DNA from: Alphaproteobacteria bacterium
GTDB taxonomy: Bacteria > Pseudomonadota > Alphaproteobacteria > Micropepsales > Micropepsaceae
Reading direction: 5' to 3'
Length of the DNA: 64,000 nucleotides
NCBI GenBank assembly: GCA_018971835.1
Contig: JAGWZW010000002.1
Coordinates: forward strand, 19,789 to 83,788
Position numbers and translations under genes: made by a program. Under the pieces are notes generated by a model that searched no databases, was not told the DNA's origin, and saw only the letters and a list, made by a program, of their open reading frames with translations. Below, one piece after another: positions 9,444 through 18,597 of this stretch (positions are counted from its first letter, which is position 1; each line of letters starts with the position of its first letter).

Positions 9444-10475
9444 TCACGCCCCCTCATAGCCGCAGCGCCCCTGTGCCGCCGGGCAGATGCGCCCGTTGCC
9501 GCATGTCACCGTTTTATTGCCCCCTAGCGCCGCCATGACCAGATCGGCAAGCCCGGCGATGAATTCCGGCGCTGTGCCCGCAGTCGGCACACGGAGATAG
9601 TCCGGCACGCCGGATTGCTGCGCCAGCCGGCTGTATTCGATATCGAGTTCCACCAGCGTTTCGGAATGCTCCGAGACGAAGGCGATGGGCACCACAATCA
9701 GGCTCCTGCCCTCGGCTCCGGCGCGGCGGATTTCGGCATCGGTCGCCGGCCCGATCCATTCCATCGGCCCCACCCGGCTCTGGTAGCAGATGCCCCAGTC
9801 GAGCCCGGATATCCCCAAAGCCTCCACAATGGCGGCGGCGGTCCGCTCCACCTGCCACTGATAGGGATCGCCCCGCTCCACCACCCGCTTCGGCAGGCCG
9901 TGGGCCGAGAACAGCAGCCGGTACGGCAGGCCGGGTTTGCGCTTGGCCAGCGCCTCACGCACCAGCCGGGCCTCGGCGGCGATGAAGCCGGGCTGCCACG
10001 GATAGCAGCAGATGCGGGCCTCGGGCAGGGCCAGCCCGGCCGCCCTGGCCGCGCGCCGCCATTCCGCCAGCGAGGAGGCCGTGGTCGTGGTCGAAAATTG
10101 CGGGTAGAGCGGCAGCAGCACCACCCGCTGGGCGCCCCAGGCCCGGATTTCCGCGGCCGTTTGATCGCTGAACGGTGTCCAGTAGCGCATGGCCAGAAAA
10201 CTTTTCGCCTCCAGCCCGCGCCCGGCGAGCGCGGCATCGAGGGCAGCGGCCTGCGCTTCCGTCTCCGGCACGATGGGCGAGGCGCCGCCGATTTTGGCGT
10301 AAATTTCCCGGGCCAGAGGCACCCGGCGCCCGGCGATCAGCCGTGCTACCGCCCAGCGCAAGGGTCCGGGCAGGCCGATAATCGCCGGATCGGAAAACAG
10401 GTTGGTCAGGAACGGCCTGACGGCCTCCGGGCTATCCGGGCCGCCGAGGTTGAACAGCACGATGGCTGTCTTCAC
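9444..10475 (-). CDS. hemH: Ferrochelatase
   Basis: HemH inserts ferrous iron into protoporphyrin IX. The 343-residue sequence starts with TAIVLFNLGGPDSPEAVRPFL and contains GGASPIVPET and the active-site region FSAHGLPKRVVERGDPYQWQ. The C-terminus carries three closely spaced cysteines (325, 331, 338: TCGNGRICPAAQGRC), a pattern that fits the [2Fe-2S] cluster known from some ferrochelatases including alphaproteobacterial ones; the fourth ligand is not obvious. The start overlaps the hemE stop by 4 bases. Confidence 0.94.
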   Translation of the reverse strand: MKTAIVLFNLGGPDSPEAVRPFLTNLFSDPAIIGLPGPLRWAVARLIAGRRVPLAREIYAKIGGASPIVPETEAQAAALDAALAGRGLEAKSFLAMRYWTPFSDQTAAEIRAWGAQRVVLLPLYPQFSTTTTASSLAEWRRAARAAGLALPEARICCYPWQPGFIAAEARLVREALAKRKPGLPYRLLFSAHGLPKRVVERGDPYQWQVERTAAAIVEALGISGLDWGICYQSRVGPMEWIGPATDAEIRRAGAEGRSLIVVPIAFVSEHSETLVELDIEYSRLAQQSGVPDYLRVPTAGTAPEFIAGLADLVMAALGGNKTVTCGNGRICPAAQGRCGYEGA

Positions 10476-11512
10476 GCGTTACCTCTGATCCGTTCGATCA
10501 CCCGGGCCACATGCTCGGGCGGCGTTTCGGGTACGACGCCGTGACCCAGGTTGAAGATATGGGGTACGCCCCTGGTCGCCTCAAGGATCGCATCCACGCC
10601 CCGGTCCAGCGCCGCCCCACCGGCCAGCAGCAGCAGGGGATCGAGATTGCCCTGGATCGCCACCTTCGGCCCCAGGGCCTTCGCCGCCCAGCCCATCGGC
10701 GCCGCGGTATCGAGGGACACGGCATTCACCCCGGTTTCGGCAGCATAGGCTTCATAGCCCGACTGGGTGGCCGCCCGCGGAAAGCCGATGATCCTTGCGC
10801 CCGGCCGCGCCGCCCGAACAGCGTTCACGATCCGCTTGGTCGGCCGGATCACCCATTCGGCAAAGGCCGCTTCCGGCAGGCCGGAGGCCCAGCTGTCGAA
10901 CACCTGCACGGCATCGGCCCCGGCTTCGAGCTGGCGCACCAAGTGCGCCGCCACGCAGTCGGCCAGCAAGTCGAGCAGGCCGGCGAAGCTCTCCGGGTCG
11001 CGATAGCCCCACAGCTTGGCCGCCCGCTGGTCCGGCGAGCCGCGGCCCTCGGCCAGATAGGTCGCCAGCGTCCACGGTGCCCCGGCAAAACCCAGCAGGG
11101 TCGTCTCGGGCGCCAGCGCGCCGCGCACCAGTTTCAGCGTCTCATAGACCGGCGCCAGCTTGGCGGCCCACACCGCCGGATCGCGCTCGACCCGGGCAAT
11201 ATCCGCATAGCGGGTGAGCAGCGGGCCGACATTCTCCTCGAACCGGACTTCACCACCCAATGCGTAGGGGATTACCAGGATGTCCGAGAACAGGATCGCT
11301 GCATCCATGCCGAAGCGGCGCACCGGCTGCAGCGTCACCTCCGCGGCCAGCTCCGGGTTCATGCACATCGCCCAGAACGATCCCGCACTCACCCGTACCG
11401 CCCGGTACTCCGGCAGGAAGCGTCCGGCCTGACGCATCATCCAGATCGGTGGCACCGCGGCGGCGCTCCCGTCCAGAACTGTCACCAGTTTCTTTTTTCC
11501 ATCTTCCTTCAA
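10472..11512 (-). CDS. hemE: Uroporphyrinogen decarboxylase
   Basis: HemE removes four acetate carboxyl groups from uroporphyrinogen III to give coproporphyrinogen III. The protein has 346 residues with the family signature PPIWMMRQAGRFLPEYRAVR near the N-terminus and a later GFAGAPWTLATYLAEG. There is no ATG at the right place; the TTG at 11512 is preceded by AGGAG (11521-11525, minus strand) with an 8-base spacer and is the chosen start. It is the first gene of the hemE-hemH-hemJ run. Confidence 0.93.
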   Translation of the reverse strand: MKEDGKKKLVTVLDGSAAAVPPIWMMRQAGRFLPEYRAVRVSAGSFWAMCMNPELAAEVTLQPVRRFGMDAAILFSDILVIPYALGGEVRFEENVGPLLTRYADIARVERDPAVWAAKLAPVYETLKLVRGALAPETTLLGFAGAPWTLATYLAEGRGSPDQRAAKLWGYRDPESFAGLLDLLADCVAAHLVRQLEAGADAVQVFDSWASGLPEAAFAEWVIRPTKRIVNAVRAARPGARIIGFPRAATQSGYEAYAAETGVNAVSLDTAAPMGWAAKALGPKVAIQGNLDPLLLLAGGAALDRGVDAILEATRGVPHIFNLGHGVVPETPPEHVARVIERIRGNA

Positions 11513-11520
11513 AAGAAAGA

Positions 11521-11525
11521 CTCCT
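11521..11525 (-). promoter_or_regulatory. Ribosome binding site that supports the TTG start of hemE
   Basis: On the minus strand this reads AGGAG, 8 bases before TTG at 11512. No ATG or GTG start is available between here and the conserved PPIWMMRQAGR block, so this site decides the start. Confidence 0.55.
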
Positions 11526-11794
11526 AGAATTTATGAAGATGATGTTTGGGCTGTGAGTTGTGGATGGCTCGGTGCATGCCCGTTTCCTGTAGGCTGCAAA
11601 GCCAATGGACTCAAGTGCTGCCGGGTCGCGGGCCGGCGCGGGGCTGCGGCGGATTCGTACACAGGGCTGGCACAGCGCAGCCGGTTGCCGCGGGGCGGTT
11701 TGCGGATAAGCCGGTCTTGCGCTTTGACGATGACCCGGCGTGGTGGAGCCTTGTGCACGGGCTGGGGACGATCCGAGGATAGAACAGGCGATTC
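11526..11794. other. Divergent intergenic region hemE / ppsR
   Basis: About 270 bases separate the haem operon from the plus-strand ppsR-maf-aroE-coaE-dnaQ run and must hold both promoters. I see no convincing -35/-10 pair, no long palindrome and no small gene. The base composition is slightly less GC-rich near 11526-11570. Confidence 0.5.
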
Positions 11795-12616
11795 ATGAAC
11801 AAGACCTATCACCTGCATCTGGTCTCCGATGCCACCGGCGAGACACTGAATACGATCGCCAAGGCTGCCAGCGCGCAGTTCGAAGGCGTCGACGTGCAGG
11901 AACATTTCTACGCGCTGGTGCGCAGCAGTCGTCAGCTGCAGCGGGTGATCGATCATATCCGTGAAGAACCGGGGCTGGTTTATTTCACGCTGGTCAATCC
12001 CGAATTGCGGCGCGAACTGGAAGCACATTGCGCCTCCATCGGCGTTCCGTTCCTGGCAGTGCTTGATGCCCCAATCGCCACCATGCGGCAATATCTCGGG
12101 ACCGCGGAAACGCACAAGCCCGGCGCCCAGCACGAGGTCGATCAACGTTACCTCCAGCGCATGGAGGCGCTCAACTACACCATCACGCACGATGACGGGC
12201 AGGCGCTCGAAACCCTCGACCAGGCCCAGGTCGTGCTGGTCGGCGCCAGCCGCACCTCCAAGACACCGACCTGTGTCTATCTGGCCATCCGCGGCCTGCG
12301 TGCGGCCAATGTGCCGATCGTGCCGGGCCTGATTCTGCCGCCGCAACTGCTGGCCGCGAAAGGCCCGCTGGTGGTCGGGCTGTGGACCTCGCCGGACCGG
12401 CTCGTTCAGGTTCGCCGCAACCGGCTGAACACGCTGGGCGAGGTGCGCGATACCAGCTATGTCGATCTGGAAGCGGTGCGCGCCGAAGTCACCGCCACGC
12501 GCAAACTGTTCGAAACGCACAACTGGCCGGCGATCGACGTCTCCCGCCGCTCGGTGGAGGAAACCGCGGCCGCCGTGCTCAACCTGCTCACCGAACGGGG
12601 GGAGGAGTTGCTATGA
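11795..12616 (+). CDS. ppsR: Pyruvate, phosphate dikinase regulatory protein (kinase/phosphorylase)
   Basis: This 273-residue DUF299-family protein phosphorylates and dephosphorylates a threonine of pyruvate phosphate dikinase or PEP synthase, and so switches it. The start MNKTYHLHLVSDATGETLNTIAKA is the family hallmark and the P-loop GASRTSKTP is at residues 150-158. Its target enzyme is not in this window. It begins a dense plus-strand run and overlaps the Maf gene by 4 bases (ATGA at 12613). Confidence 0.92.
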   Translation: MNKTYHLHLVSDATGETLNTIAKAASAQFEGVDVQEHFYALVRSSRQLQRVIDHIREEPGLVYFTLVNPELRRELEAHCASIGVPFLAVLDAPIATMRQYLGTAETHKPGAQHEVDQRYLQRMEALNYTITHDDGQALETLDQAQVVLVGASRTSKTPTCVYLAIRGLRAANVPIVPGLILPPQLLAAKGPLVVGLWTSPDRLVQVRRNRLNTLGEVRDTSYVDLEAVRAEVTATRKLFETHNWPAIDVSRRSVEETAAAVLNLLTERGEELL

Positions 12617-13206
12617 GCCTCATCCTGGCCTCCGCCAGCACAACCCGCGCCGGCCTGTTGCGCGCCGCCGGTGTTCCGTTCGAAATCCGGCCAGCGCATG
12701 TGGACGAAGATGCAATCAAGGACAGCATGCTGGCAGACGGCGCCGACGCGCGCGCCGTCGCCGATGCGCTGGCCGAAGCCAAGGCCTTGCGCATTTCGCT
12801 ATCCTGCCCCGGTGAGCTGGTGCTGGGCGCTGACCAGGTGTTGGATTTCGAGTCCGAACTGGTCAGCAAGTCGCCGGACCTCGAAGCAGCCGCGATACTG
12901 CTTCGCCGGCTGCGCGGCAAGGCGCACAAGATCGTCACCGCCGCGGTGCTGGCGCGCGACGGCGTGCCGATCTGGCGGCATCTCACCGTCGCCACCATGA
13001 CCATGCGCGATTTCTCCGATGCGTTCCTCGTCGGCTATCTGGCGGATGAAGGCGACGGGGTTCTCTCCAGCGTCGGCTGCTTCCAGATCGAACGCCGCGG
13101 GCTTCAGCTTTTTTCGCGGATCGATGGGGATTATTATTCGATTCTCGGCCTGCCCATGATTCCGCTGCTGACGGCGCTGCGCGCACAGGGCATCATCGCC
13201 ACATGA
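12613..13206 (+). CDS. Maf family nucleoside triphosphate pyrophosphatase
   Basis: This 197-residue Maf-like protein should hydrolyse non-standard or excess nucleoside triphosphates to monophosphates plus pyrophosphate. The N-terminal LASASTTRAGLLRAAGVPF is the Maf signature, and ADQVL at about residue 76 holds the catalytic-type aspartate. A YYSILGLPM segment near the C-terminus is also typical. The start at 12613 overlaps the ppsR stop codon and the end overlaps aroE by 4 bases, so translation is likely coupled along the operon. Confidence 0.88.
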   Translation: MSLILASASTTRAGLLRAAGVPFEIRPAHVDEDAIKDSMLADGADARAVADALAEAKALRISLSCPGELVLGADQVLDFESELVSKSPDLEAAAILLRRLRGKAHKIVTAAVLARDGVPIWRHLTVATMTMRDFSDAFLVGYLADEGDGVLSSVGCFQIERRGLQLFSRIDGDYYSILGLPMIPLLTALRAQGIIAT

Positions 13207-14054
13207 GCATGAAGCTGGCAGCGGTGGTGGGTTGGCCGGTGGGGCATTCGCTCTCGCCGCGGTTGCACAACTATTGGCTCCGCGAATACGGGATCGACGG
13301 CGCCTATGTCCCGCTGGCTGTACAGCGCCAGGATTTCGCGCGCGTGCTCGATGCCATCCGCCGCGCCGGATTTGCCGGCGTCAACGTCACCATCCCGCAC
13401 AAGGAAGCGGCCTTCGCGCTGGCGCATACGCTGGACGACGCGGCCGAAGCGGCCGGCGCGGTCAATCTGCTGGTGTTCGGTGCGGATGGGCGGCTGCACG
13501 GCCGCAACACCGATGCGGCGGGCCTTGCCGCGCACCTGTCCGCGACGCTGGGCGATGGCTTTCTGCGTGGCAAGTCCGCGGTCCTGATCGGCACGGGCGG
13601 CGCGGCGCGCGCGGGTATTCTGGCGCTATCCGAACTGGGCGCGCGCGAAATCCGCATCCTGGGGCGCAGCGAGGTGCGCGCAAAGGGATTGGTGCAGGCT
13701 TTCGCCGCCAAGGTTTCTGCACAGCTCAGCGCCGTCTTGTGGAGCGATTGGGCAAAAGCGGCGGCGGACGCCGCGCTGCTCGTCAACGCCACCAGCGCCG
13801 GCATGGCGGGCCAGCCCGCGCTCGACCTCGCGCTCGATCCGCTGCCTGAAACCGCCGCAGTGTGCGATATCGTTTACAATCCGCTTGAAACGCCACTGCT
13901 GAAAGAAGCATCCACACGCGGGCATAAGGTTGTGGATGGTTTGGGGATGCTGTTGCATCAGGCCGTGCCAGCCTTTGCGGCGTTTTACGGCGTGACGCCG
14001 AAGGTCACGCCCGGCCTGCGCGCCGAACTGGCAAAGGCGCTCGATCATGGCTGA
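13203..14054 (+). CDS. aroE: Shikimate dehydrogenase
   Basis: AroE reduces 3-dehydroshikimate to shikimate with NADPH in aromatic amino acid synthesis. In the 283-residue protein the substrate loop GHSLSP is at 14-19, the catalytic Lys67 is in NVTIPHK, Asp104 is in GRNTDA, and the NADP loop GTGGAARA is at 130-137. It overlaps maf by 4 bases and coaE by 8 bases. Confidence 0.94.
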   Translation: MSMKLAAVVGWPVGHSLSPRLHNYWLREYGIDGAYVPLAVQRQDFARVLDAIRRAGFAGVNVTIPHKEAAFALAHTLDDAAEAAGAVNLLVFGADGRLHGRNTDAAGLAAHLSATLGDGFLRGKSAVLIGTGGAARAGILALSELGAREIRILGRSEVRAKGLVQAFAAKVSAQLSAVLWSDWAKAAADAALLVNATSAGMAGQPALDLALDPLPETAAVCDIVYNPLETPLLKEASTRGHKVVDGLGMLLHQAVPAFAAFYGVTPKVTPGLRAELAKALDHG

Positions 14055-14667
14055 GCGGCCTTACGTCGTCGGCCTCACCGGCTCCATCGGCATGGGCAAG
14101 AGCGAGACGGCGAAGATGTTCGCGAAACTTGGCGTGCCCGTTTACGACGCCGATGCGGCCGTGCATCGACTCTATGAACCGGGCGGCGCTGCGGTGCCCG
14201 CGATCGCGCATGAATTTCCCGGCTGCGTGACGGGCGGCCGCGTCGACCGCGCAGCGTTGGGCAAACTGGTGACGGCGGACCAGGACGCCTTCAGGAAGCT
14301 CGAACAGATCGTCCATCCCCTGGTGGCGCGCGAGCAGATCAGGTTTCTGGATGCGGCGGCCGAGGCCGGCGCCGAACTGGTGGTGCTCGATATTCCGTTG
14401 CTGTTCGAAACCGGCGGCGAACAACGCATGGATGCGGTAGTGGTGGTGTCCGCGCCGGCCGAGGTGCAGCGCGCCCGCGTGCTGGAACGCCCGGGCATGA
14501 GCGCGGCGAAGCTCGATCAGATTCTTTCGCGCCAGATGCCGGATGCCGAAAAACGGGCGCGCGCGCATTATGTTGTGGAAACCGGCAAGGGCCTCGATCA
14601 TGCCTTCACGCAGGTGAAGGATATCGTCGCCGCGCTGCACGAACGCCGGCAGAAGGGCAGGGGCTGA
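14047..14667 (+). CDS. coaE: Dephospho-CoA kinase
   Basis: CoaE phosphorylates the ribose 3'-hydroxyl of dephospho-CoA, the last step of coenzyme A synthesis. The 206-residue protein has the P-loop [10 protein letters not shown] at residues 11-20, [15 protein letters not shown] in the substrate region and the lid-type segment [15 protein letters not shown]. It overlaps aroE by 8 bases and precedes dnaQ by 4 bases. Confidence 0.94.
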   Translation: MAERPYVVGLTGSIGMGKSETAKMFAKLGVPVYDADAAVHRLYEPGGAAVPAIAHEFPGCVTGGRVDRAALGKLVTADQDAFRKLEQIVHPLVAREQIRFLDAAAEAGAELVVLDIPLLFETGGEQRMDAVVVVSAPAEVQRARVLERPGMSAAKLDQILSRQMPDAEKRARAHYVVETGKGLDHAFTQVKDIVAALHERRQKGRG

Positions 14668-14671
14668 AACA

Positions 14672-15367
14672 ATGCGCGAGATCGTGTTCGATACCGAGAC
14701 CACGGGCCTGGATCCCTCCGATGGCCATCGCGTGATTGAACTGGGCTGCATCGAGCTGATCGATCATCTGCCCACCGGCGCGAATTTCCACCGCTACCTC
14801 AATCCCGAGCGGCTGGTGCCGCCCGAAACCACGCGCGTGCACGGGCTGACCGACGAGTTCTTGGCCGACAAGCCGCTGTTCGCCGAGATCGTGGACGAGT
14901 TTCTGGAATTTCTCGGCGATGCGCCGCTGGTGATCCACAACGCCGCTTTCGACATCAAGTTCGTCAATTCAGAGCTTCAGCGGCTGCGCCGCGCGCCGAT
15001 CCCGCTGGCCCGCGCCATCGACACCATTGAAATCGCCAAGGCGAAGATTCCCGGCGTGCGTTATTCGCTGGACGATCTGTGCAAACGGTTCGGCATCGAT
15101 ATTTCGGCGCGCACCAAACACGGCGCGCTGCTCGATGCCGAGCTGACGGCGCTGCTCTATCTGGAGCTGATCGGCGGGCGGCAGACGCGGCTGGAGCTGG
15201 CGCCCACAGGCGGCGGCAGCGCGGATGGGCTCAACAGCCGCAGCGCCCGGCAGCGGCCCGCGCCACTGGCGCCGCGGCTGAGCGAGGCCGAAGCGGCCGC
15301 CCACGCGCTGTTTGTGGAAAGCGAACTCGGTGCCGAGGCCCTGTGGCACCGGCGCCGGTCCAATTGA
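14672..15367 (+). CDS. dnaQ: DNA polymerase III epsilon subunit (proofreading exonuclease)
   Basis: This 231-residue 3'-5' exonuclease proofreads for the replicative polymerase. All DEDDh residues are visible: Asp7 and Glu9 in FDTETTGLD, Asp94 in HNAAFDIKF, His150 in KHGALLDAE and Asp155. The C-terminal ~55 residues are the flexible tail that binds the alpha subunit. It ends the ppsR-maf-aroE-coaE-dnaQ run and converges on secB across 10 bases. Confidence 0.93.
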   Translation: MREIVFDTETTGLDPSDGHRVIELGCIELIDHLPTGANFHRYLNPERLVPPETTRVHGLTDEFLADKPLFAEIVDEFLEFLGDAPLVIHNAAFDIKFVNSELQRLRRAPIPLARAIDTIEIAKAKIPGVRYSLDDLCKRFGIDISARTKHGALLDAELTALLYLELIGGRQTRLELAPTGGGSADGLNSRSARQRPAPLAPRLSEAEAAAHALFVESELGAEALWHRRRSN

Positions 15368-15377
15368 GCCTGGCGAA

Positions 15378-15875
15378 TTACGCCTGACCCATCGCGCCTT
15401 CGGCCTGCGCCTGGGCGAGGCGGCTGCGATAGAGCGAGGCGAAATCGATCGGTTCGATCATCAAGGGCGGCATGCCGCCGTCGCGGATGGCGTCGGCCAC
15501 GATGCGCCGCGCGAAGGGGAACAGCAGATGCGGCCCCTCGATCAGCAGCACCTGCTGCAGCACCTGCTCAGGGACGTTCTGGAGCAGGAACAGGCCGGCA
15601 TAGACCAGTTCGAGCAGGAACACGGTCTTTTCCTCGGACGAGGCGGACACGCGCAGCTTCAATTCGATCTCGAAGCGCTCCTGGTCGACGCGGCGGGCCT
15701 GCAAATCCACGCCCAGGTCGATCTGCGGGCGGACGTTGAGGGTCATCGGCGCGCCCGGATTCTCGAACGACAGATCCTTGACGTATTGCCCGATCACCTG
15801 GATGCGGACCTCCGGTGCGTCGGCGTTGGCGCTTTCGTCCTCGCCGGTCGGCAGGTCGGTGAATTCGTCGCTCAT
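15378..15875 (-). CDS. secB: Protein-export chaperone SecB
   Basis: SecB is a tetrameric cytosolic chaperone that keeps pre-proteins unfolded and delivers them to SecA. The 165-residue sequence has an acidic N-terminus, the strand QYVKDLSFENPGAP and LLFPFARRIVADAIRDGGMPPLMIEPIDF (read in parts) near the C-terminus, all typical. The start at 15875 (MSDEFTDL) is preferred to a longer frame that begins 105 bases upstream and lacks similarity. Confidence 0.94.
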   Translation of the reverse strand: MSDEFTDLPTGEDESANADAPEVRIQVIGQYVKDLSFENPGAPMTLNVRPQIDLGVDLQARRVDQERFEIELKLRVSASSEEKTVFLLELVYAGLFLLQNVPEQVLQQVLLIEGPHLLFPFARRIVADAIRDGGMPPLMIEPIDFASLYRSRLAQAQAEGAMGQA

Positions 15876-16137
15876 GGATCGTCCTTTGGGTCGTGCGGAA
15901 AGGTGCGCGGGGGCTAGCACGGAATGCGTGGCCCCACAAGACGAAGCCCGCGGCCCTTTTTCGTAACCACTCTGTGGCAAATTCCGGCCCCTGCCGGCGG
16001 CGCGCGCGCATTTTGCCTCACGCTTGCCGTGTTTTCGCTCTTAGCTGGACCCTCAGGAACAGGAGCGTTAGGGTGGACCTTCATCCAACGGACGGCCCGA
16101 ACTTGATTCACGCGAAGGACCAAAAGGTCTGCAAGGC
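15876..16137. other. Divergent intergenic region secB / Tim44-like gene
   Basis: This stretch of about 260 bases separates two divergent transcription units. I see no clear promoter pair, RNA structure or small gene in it. Short frames on both strands here are arginine-rich and look like non-coding readings. Confidence 0.5.
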
Positions 16138-16797
16138 ATGCTGAGTTCTCAGCTTCTTTTCATTGTGCTGATTGCCACGGTGGCGGGCGTGATCCTGTTC
16201 CGCCTTTATACCGTGCTGGGCCGGCGGACCGGTCATGAGCGTCCGCCCCGGGAACCCTATGGCCTTGCCCGCAGCAATGACAATGTGGTGGCCCTGCCGG
16301 ACCGCTCGGCCCGCGCCGAAGCCCTGGACCAGCCGGCCGATCCGGTGGCGCGCGGGCTGATGGAAATCAAGCTGGCCGACCGCAACTTCGACGACGGGCA
16401 TTTCCTTGCAGGCGCCAAGGGCGCCTACGAGATCCTGGTGAAGGCCTTCGCCGCCGGCGATCGCGCCACGCTGCGCCCTCTGCTCAGCGACGAGGTCTAT
16501 GCCGCCTTCGACGGCGTGATCCGCGAGCGCGCGGCCAAGCGTGAGAAGGTCGATTTCACCTTTGTCGGCTTCCGTGAGGCGAAGATCGTCCATGCCGCGC
16601 TGAAACGCCGCACGGCTGAACTCACTGTCAATTTCACGGCCCAATATATCTCGGCGACCACCGATGCCTCCGGCGCCGTGATCGAAGGTGATGCCAAGCT
16701 GGTGCGGACGGTCAACGATGTGTGGACCTTCAATCGTGACGTGAAGGCTAGCGATCCGAACTGGACTGTCGTGGCCACCCACGGCGACGACGCCTGA
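16138..16797 (+). CDS. Tim44/TimA-like membrane-anchored protein
   Basis: This 219-residue protein has one N-terminal membrane helix (about residues 5-22) and a soluble Tim44-like domain (about 75-215) including FLAGAKGAYEILVKAFAAGD and a C-terminal VNDVWTFNRDV strand. Bacterial members (TimA) have been proposed as inner-membrane adaptor proteins; the exact role here is unknown. It is 16 bases upstream of mltA, and the pair is divergent from secB, an order common in alphaproteobacteria. Confidence 0.87.
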   Translation: MLSSQLLFIVLIATVAGVILFRLYTVLGRRTGHERPPREPYGLARSNDNVVALPDRSARAEALDQPADPVARGLMEIKLADRNFDDGHFLAGAKGAYEILVKAFAAGDRATLRPLLSDEVYAAFDGVIRERAAKREKVDFTFVGFREAKIVHAALKRRTAELTVNFTAQYISATTDASGAVIEGDAKLVRTVNDVWTFNRDVKASDPNWTVVATHGDDA

Positions 16798-16813
16798 CGG
16801 GGGGCCAAAGGGC

Positions 16814-18076
16814 ATGGCCCAGGCCCGCTCGCGCCTCAATTATCTGATAATACTCGGATTTCTGGCGGCCGCCGGGTTCGGCCTGTGGCTGGCGTGGCAG
16901 CTGCTCCACCCCAAACCTGGGCCCTTGCGGCTGATGCCGGTGGCATTCCCGGCCCTGCCGGGCTGGCAGGGGGCCGATCCACGGCCGGCGCTGGCGGCCT
17001 TCGGCCGTTCCTGCGCCGCAATCGAAAAAATGCCAGCGGCGGCGCCTCTGGGCGGGGCCGGCTATGCCGGGACGGCGCGGGACTGGCAGGGCGTCTGCGC
17101 CGCGCTGCCGCCAAGCCCGGATTCCGGCGGTCCGCTCGCGCCCGCCGCTGCACGCCAATGGTTCGAAGCCCGTTTCCAGCCGGTGCAGGTCAGCGCCGGG
17201 CAGGTGAGGCAGGGGTTATTCACCGGCTATTACGAGCCGCAGCTCGCCGCCAGCCGTAGCCGCCACGGCGCCTATCGGATCCCGGTCTATGGCTTGCCGG
17301 ATGACCTCATCACCATCGACCTCGGCCAGTTTCGCCCCGCGCTGAAGGGCACCCGTCTGGCCGGGCGGCTCAAGGGCCGGCGCCTGGTGCCCTATCCCGA
17401 CCGGGCTGAGATTGACGCCAAGGGTCTGCCCACGGCGCCGGTGCTGTTCTGGGCAAAGGATCCGGTGGCCGTGTTCTTCCTGCAGATCCAGGGCTCGGGC
17501 CGGGCGGTGTTCGATGACGGCGGCGTGGCGCGGGTTGCCTATGCCGGGCAGAACGGCCAGCCCTATACCGCCATCGGCCGCACGCTGATCCAGATGGGCG
17601 CGATCCCGCGCCAGCAGATGTCGCTGCAGAGCATCCGCGCCTGGCTGCTCGCCCATCCCGCCGCCGCGCGCAAGGTGATGGAGGGCGATGCCTCGTTCGT
17701 GTTCTTCAGGATGCTGCCGCTCGTCAATCCGGCGCTCGGCGCCGATGGCAGCGAAGCCGTGCCGCTGACGCCGCGCGCCAGCCTGGCGGTGGATGCCAGG
17801 CTGCATGCGCTGGGCGTGCCGGTCTATGTCGCGGCCACGGCGCCCGACCCCGATGCGGCCGAACCGGACCGGCCCTTCGACCGGCTTTTGGTCGCGCAGG
17901 ATACCGGCGGCGCCATCGCCGGGCCGGTGCGCGGCGACGTGTTCTGGGGATTCGGCAAGAAGGCGGAGGCCATCGCCGGCCGCATGAAGGCGCCCGGCGC
18001 GATGTATGTGCTGCTGCCCAAACCGCTGGCGGCCAAGCTGGGTGTGCAGAAGGATTACCCGGAGACGGCACCATGA
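16814..18076 (+). CDS. mltA: Membrane-bound lytic murein transglycosylase A
   Basis: MltA cleaves peptidoglycan between N-acetylmuramic acid and N-acetylglucosamine to form 1,6-anhydro ends. The 420-residue protein starts with a hydrophobic anchor (residues 11-30) that lacks a lipobox cysteine. The MltA domain has GLFTGYYEPQLAASRS, VFFLQIQGSGRAVF and, in the C-terminal 3D domain, QDTGGAI with Asp363 as the likely catalytic acid. It overlaps the Smr gene by 4 bases. Confidence 0.92.
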   Translation: MAQARSRLNYLIILGFLAAAGFGLWLAWQLLHPKPGPLRLMPVAFPALPGWQGADPRPALAAFGRSCAAIEKMPAAAPLGGAGYAGTARDWQGVCAALPPSPDSGGPLAPAAARQWFEARFQPVQVSAGQVRQGLFTGYYEPQLAASRSRHGAYRIPVYGLPDDLITIDLGQFRPALKGTRLAGRLKGRRLVPYPDRAEIDAKGLPTAPVLFWAKDPVAVFFLQIQGSGRAVFDDGGVARVAYAGQNGQPYTAIGRTLIQMGAIPRQQMSLQSIRAWLLAHPAAARKVMEGDASFVFFRMLPLVNPALGADGSEAVPLTPRASLAVDARLHALGVPVYVAATAPDPDAAEPDRPFDRLLVAQDTGGAIAGPVRGDVFWGFGKKAEAIAGRMKAPGAMYVLLPKPLAAKLGVQKDYPETAP

Positions 18077-18597
18077 AGCGGCGCCGCGAGCCCAGCGCCG
18101 AAGAACGCGCGCTGTTCGAGGCTGCGCTCAAGGACACCACGCCGCTGAAACAACCGGCCAAGGTGAAGCCCAGACCGGGCGCCGCCAAGGTCAAGGCAGC
18201 GCATGCCGGTCATCGCGCGCCGATCGAACGTGGGCTGGACGGCAACACCGCCGCGCGCCTCAACCGCGGGGTGCTCGAACCGCAAGCGCGGCTCGATCTG
18301 CACGGCATGACGGAAACCGTGGCACATCGCGCCTTGCTGACATTCATCAGAGGGGCCTTCGCGCGCGGCCTGCGGCTGGTGCTGGTCGTCACCGGCAAGG
18401 GCCTGAAGCCGCCCGCGCCCGATGCGCCCTTCGATCTGGAACTGGATATGCGCGCCCGCGGCGTGTTGAAGACTATGACGCCGCGCTGGCTGGCGGAGCC
18501 GGAGCTGGCGGGGTTCGTCGCCGACGTGCGCAGCGCCCATCGCCGCCACGGCGGCGCGGGCGCGCTCTATGTCTACCTGCGCAAACCGGCGCGTTAA
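18073..18597 (+). CDS. Smr-domain protein
   Basis: This 174-residue protein has a basic, disordered N-terminal half and a C-terminal Smr (small MutS-related) domain with LDLHGM at 74-79 and TGKG at 107-110. Smr domains bind and nick nucleic acid in several families; this short stand-alone form is widespread and its role is not settled. It overlaps mltA by 4 bases and converges on the next gene with a 4-base tail overlap. Confidence 0.88.
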   Translation: MKRRREPSAEERALFEAALKDTTPLKQPAKVKPRPGAAKVKAAHAGHRAPIERGLDGNTAARLNRGVLEPQARLDLHGMTETVAHRALLTFIRGAFARGLRLVLVVTGKGLKPPAPDAPFDLELDMRARGVLKTMTPRWLAEPELAGFVADVRSAHRRHGGAGALYVYLRKPAR

